Source: Osmia lignaria lignaria (taxonomy: Eukaryota > Arthropoda > Insecta > Hymenoptera > Megachilidae). From it: a DNA stretch of 64,000 nt. The position numbers and the translations under genes are program-made. Positions 61,321 through 64,000 of this stretch are shown here, one piece after another (positions within the stretch are counted from its first letter, which is position 1; every line of letters begins with the position of its first letter). The stretch is from the NCBI RefSeq assembly GCF_051020975.1, contig NC_135037.1, positions 7,068,001-7,132,000 of the forward strand, read 5' to 3'. The notes under the pieces were generated by a model. The model saw only the letters and a program-made list of their open reading frames with translations. It made no database searches and was not told the origin of the DNA.

Positions 61321-61838
61321 CAGTGGGTGATCAAATTATTAGAGCCACTCGCATAAATTGACGATTTTATATAAAAATAATTAATTCTTAAATGAAAACC
61401 TAGTTAAACGGAGTTTTTGTTATTTTTTTATGAAGTATCGATGCTTGTAAAATTATGATACACAGTTGAAAAAAGTGAAAGTTCTTGACTGGCCTGGAAA
61501 TTCTTTGGTCCTCAACCCCATCGAAAATATGTGGAAATATTTATTATTAGTAATAAATGTCAATTGATTGAACGTTTGATATTAGTATGGGCTAAAAATA
61601 AAGCAAACAAAATGAATTGCCGAAAAGAATTGAGGCAGTAATTGCAGCTAAAGGCGGCATTACGAAATACCAACATACATACGTAAATATAATCTTTTAA
61701 ATGTACTTGTTTATTTTTATAAGTATTATTGATTAAAAGTTACACAATGTAAAAACCTTAAAATTGCGGCTTTATTTCTACACAAACACGAAAAACCTAC
61801 TTTTCATACCATGGCTCTAATAATTTGATCACCCACTG
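61321..61838 (+). pseudogene. Tc1-like transposon relic with transposase remnant (518 bp)
   Basis: TA duplications (61319-61320, 61839-61840) enclose perfect 27-nt terminal inverted repeats starting CAGTGGGTGATCAAATTATT. The interior keeps the 3' part of a Tc1 transposase. At 61481 onward it reads VLDWPGNSLVLNPIENMWKY, containing the last acidic residue of the DDE/D triad in NPIE. At about 61626 onward it reads RIEAVIAAKGGITKYQ, the usual Tc1 C-terminus, in another frame. The DNA-binding domain and the first two catalytic Asp are deleted, and frame breaks remain, so the copy is dead but could be moved by a full-length relative. Confidence 0.92.
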
Positions 61839-62123
61839 TACCATATATTGCATCGTGAGTGTACAGTGCGTTTAAAATAAAACGATCAATCGTGCAAAAG
61901 TTAAATAAAAATTTGATTCTCAAAAGAAAATGTTAAATATACTAAAAATAACGTATTAGAATTTCTAACAATTTTTGCATAGTACTCGCAATGTTAATTT
62001 AATTTTTGTATCTTGTACAAAGTTCCATGTAGTTCTTACACCGATCGCTTAATTTGCATAAAATGTTGATCATAAAACAAGAATGAAGAAAGAAGGAAAA
62101 AAAGAAAAGTAATACGCCTTTAC

Positions 62124-62198
62124 CTTGGTCGCTGCAATAAAACCATAGATAATGATACAAAGTAGCGTCACGATTCGCGACAAGAAACGCGAATACAT
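62124..62198 (-). CDS. Candidate first coding exon encoding a signal peptide (25 aa)
   Basis: The ATG at 62198-62196 opens MYSRFLSRIVTLLCIIIYGF, then IAATK and a consensus donor AAG|gtaaag, phase 0. Basic n-region, a hydrophobic core of about 13 residues and a small-residue end (GFIAA) form a textbook signal peptide, and the exon stops just where such first exons often do. The following exons, toward lower coordinates, were not found, so the product is unknown. A chance open frame remains possible. Confidence 0.4.
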
Positions 62199-64000
62199 AG
62201 TTGCATCGCGAGAGTCGGCGGAGGAGGTACTGTTGAAAACCGGAAAAAAAGCGAGTCCGTCACGTTGTTTCGATCGCGAGAGGAATGAATAAGTAGCTGG
62301 TAGGTGACTAATCAATAATCTTGTCAGCCAACGAGCAGGGACAATAATGACAGGTAGGGAGATGTCGGCTCTGATTGATCGCGATCCTACACTTTCAAGG
62401 ATAATGTCCTCAGGCGTTTCGCGGGTCTTTGCCAAGGACAAGATAGGAATGTCATCACATAATTACTGCACTTGTGATGTTCCTTCTTCGTCAGAATTTC
62501 TACGAAACGTTTGCAAGAAACAGGGGAAAATCTACGGAAATCAGAATCTTTCCTTAACGGCTAAGACACCAATTATTACACCAATTAGCGTTCGTTTCTT
62601 TTCATCGTGAACGTGACAGCTGGGACGTTTTATCGAATACTGAAAAAAAGAGGAAAGGAAAGGAAAGGGAAGAGGATAAGCGTTCCAGGAGACGGTTTCT
62701 GTTCCTAGGAATCGAAATGATCGAAAGTGTGTACAATAGTTAACGAGATATGCTCGGGTAAAATGAAAAACAAACTGGCCTAGTTTAATTAAACGCCACG
62801 TGGTGCCACGTGGTGGTGCGAGAAGGTTTGTGTTCGAAAGGAACGGGTTGATGGAAACGAAATTTACGAGGGCCCAGGAATCTGACTACCGACATATGTG
62901 TGTGTGTCGAGCTTTCTTTTATGTGTAAGAAAAAAACATGATGTATCGAGAATGACACGAACAAGATTGCAAAGACAAAAGAAACTATAACATCGTTAAC
63001 ACGTTTCGTATTGAAATTTCAAATTAATATCAGCTGGTCGAAACCAGATTCAAAAACTACCTTCTTTTTTTCTGTTTAATATAGAAGGTGTGAGAAACCG
63101 GAACGAGAAGGTTGAATGAAGAATGATATACAGGGTCGTTTGGGACCAGGCATAAGAATCTGAATTGAATTGTAAGAACAGTGGAACGTGACTATGTTAT
63201 CTGAGACTTTGTTATTGAGAAAATTAATTTAAAAAATTTACCAAGTACCCGTGTATTGTCTTGGGTTGTACTTTGAACAAATACCGTGGGTCGTCGATGA
63301 CGTATGCAACATATAATTAAAAAAGAAACCTTGAATTATTCTTCTAATTGTTTATTCATAGCTATACCATTTTATTGTTTATTTTAATAATCGTTTAATT
63401 ACAGTCAATGTGACAAAATGTCTTTTTTTAACGCACGGTCATTTGGTATTCACGATTATCCCAGCACAAAAAAAAAATATACACAAAAATAAAATAAAGA
63501 TAGATTTTCGAGGAAATTGAGAAGCGAATAAAGCATACCAAATTAAAAGAAACGTTCTGTCTCGAAGCTTATTTTAATCGATAAAATGGTTTAAAAATCG
63601 TCGATTAATTTGTCCAGACGATAAGATGGGGCTAAACTAGGATATCAATGAATACAATCTTGTACGGCTCATCAAGATATCGTTTATCCGCATAAACACA
63701 CAGGGTAATTAGGTATAAACGAGGACACCCAGCGGCCAATTTCAATAAACATTCTGATGAAATTTTTCGACAATTTACGTGTACCCGGTGTAATCAACTT
63801 TTTCCATTAGATATCCGCCGCACTGATTCTTGCACAATTTCTCTTGTTTTCGACTCTTCGTTCAATTTTAGAAATAGATAAGAACGACTCATTGGACTGA
63901 CAACGACAGGCAACAACAATTTTTCGTCTGGTCGGTGTGTCCGATGCACTAACGTATAAATTCTTTCGAACACACGCGCACACATTGTTGTGCGACCCGA
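62199..64000. other. Flanking DNA, no gene recognised
   Basis: If the candidate signal-peptide exon is real, the part next to it is its 5' UTR and promoter. The remainder is AT-rich with short homopolymers. Nothing else could be supported. Confidence 0.5.

Overview
The window is nuclear DNA from an insect. Coding sequence is broken by GT-AG introns of 58 bp to about 16 kb, intergenic DNA is AT-rich, coding and promoter-like stretches are CpG-rich, and small DNA-transposon relics are scattered throughout. The receptor paralogue type, the tRNA-Ala sequence and the piggyBac/Tc1/hAT-type MITEs fit a hymenopteran, perhaps a bee; that placement is inference. I see no prokaryotic operon, CRISPR array or viral gene.

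Layout. (1) 1483-8469, plus strand: the 3' half of a kainate-type ionotropic glutamate receptor gene, 8 exons and 458 residues from the S1 ligand-binding lobe to the stop; the 5' exons lie outside the window. (2) 8470-15636: the gap between two convergent genes, holding their probable long 3' UTRs, microsatellites and repeat debris. (3) 15637-37155, minus strand: a complete sestrin gene, 7 coding exons and 481 residues, with an intron of about 15.8 kb after the first coding exon. That intron carries a 35-bp palindromic minisatellite and a cluster of foldback or MITE elements (29.7-33.2 kb). (4) 36.6-38.45 kb: CpG-rich, promoter-like DNA around the sestrin start. (5) 41549-41621: tRNA-Ala(AGC). 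(6) 42-62 kb: no recognised protein gene, but two TTAA-flanked piggyBac-type MITEs, a Tc1/mariner-type element with a probable pogo-like fragment inside, and a Tc1 transposase relic. (7) 62124-62198, minus strand: a candidate first coding exon encoding a signal peptide; the rest of that gene was not found.

The two main genes have unrelated roles: fast synaptic glutamate signalling, and leucine/stress input to mTORC1 through GATOR2. Nothing links them except convergent orientation. No new multi-gene system is evident. The most interesting biology is in sestrin, where two residues known from human Sestrin2 are changed (peroxidase-site His132 to Gln; leucine-pocket Trp444 to Met) while the rest of the pocket and the GATOR2-contact aspartates are kept.
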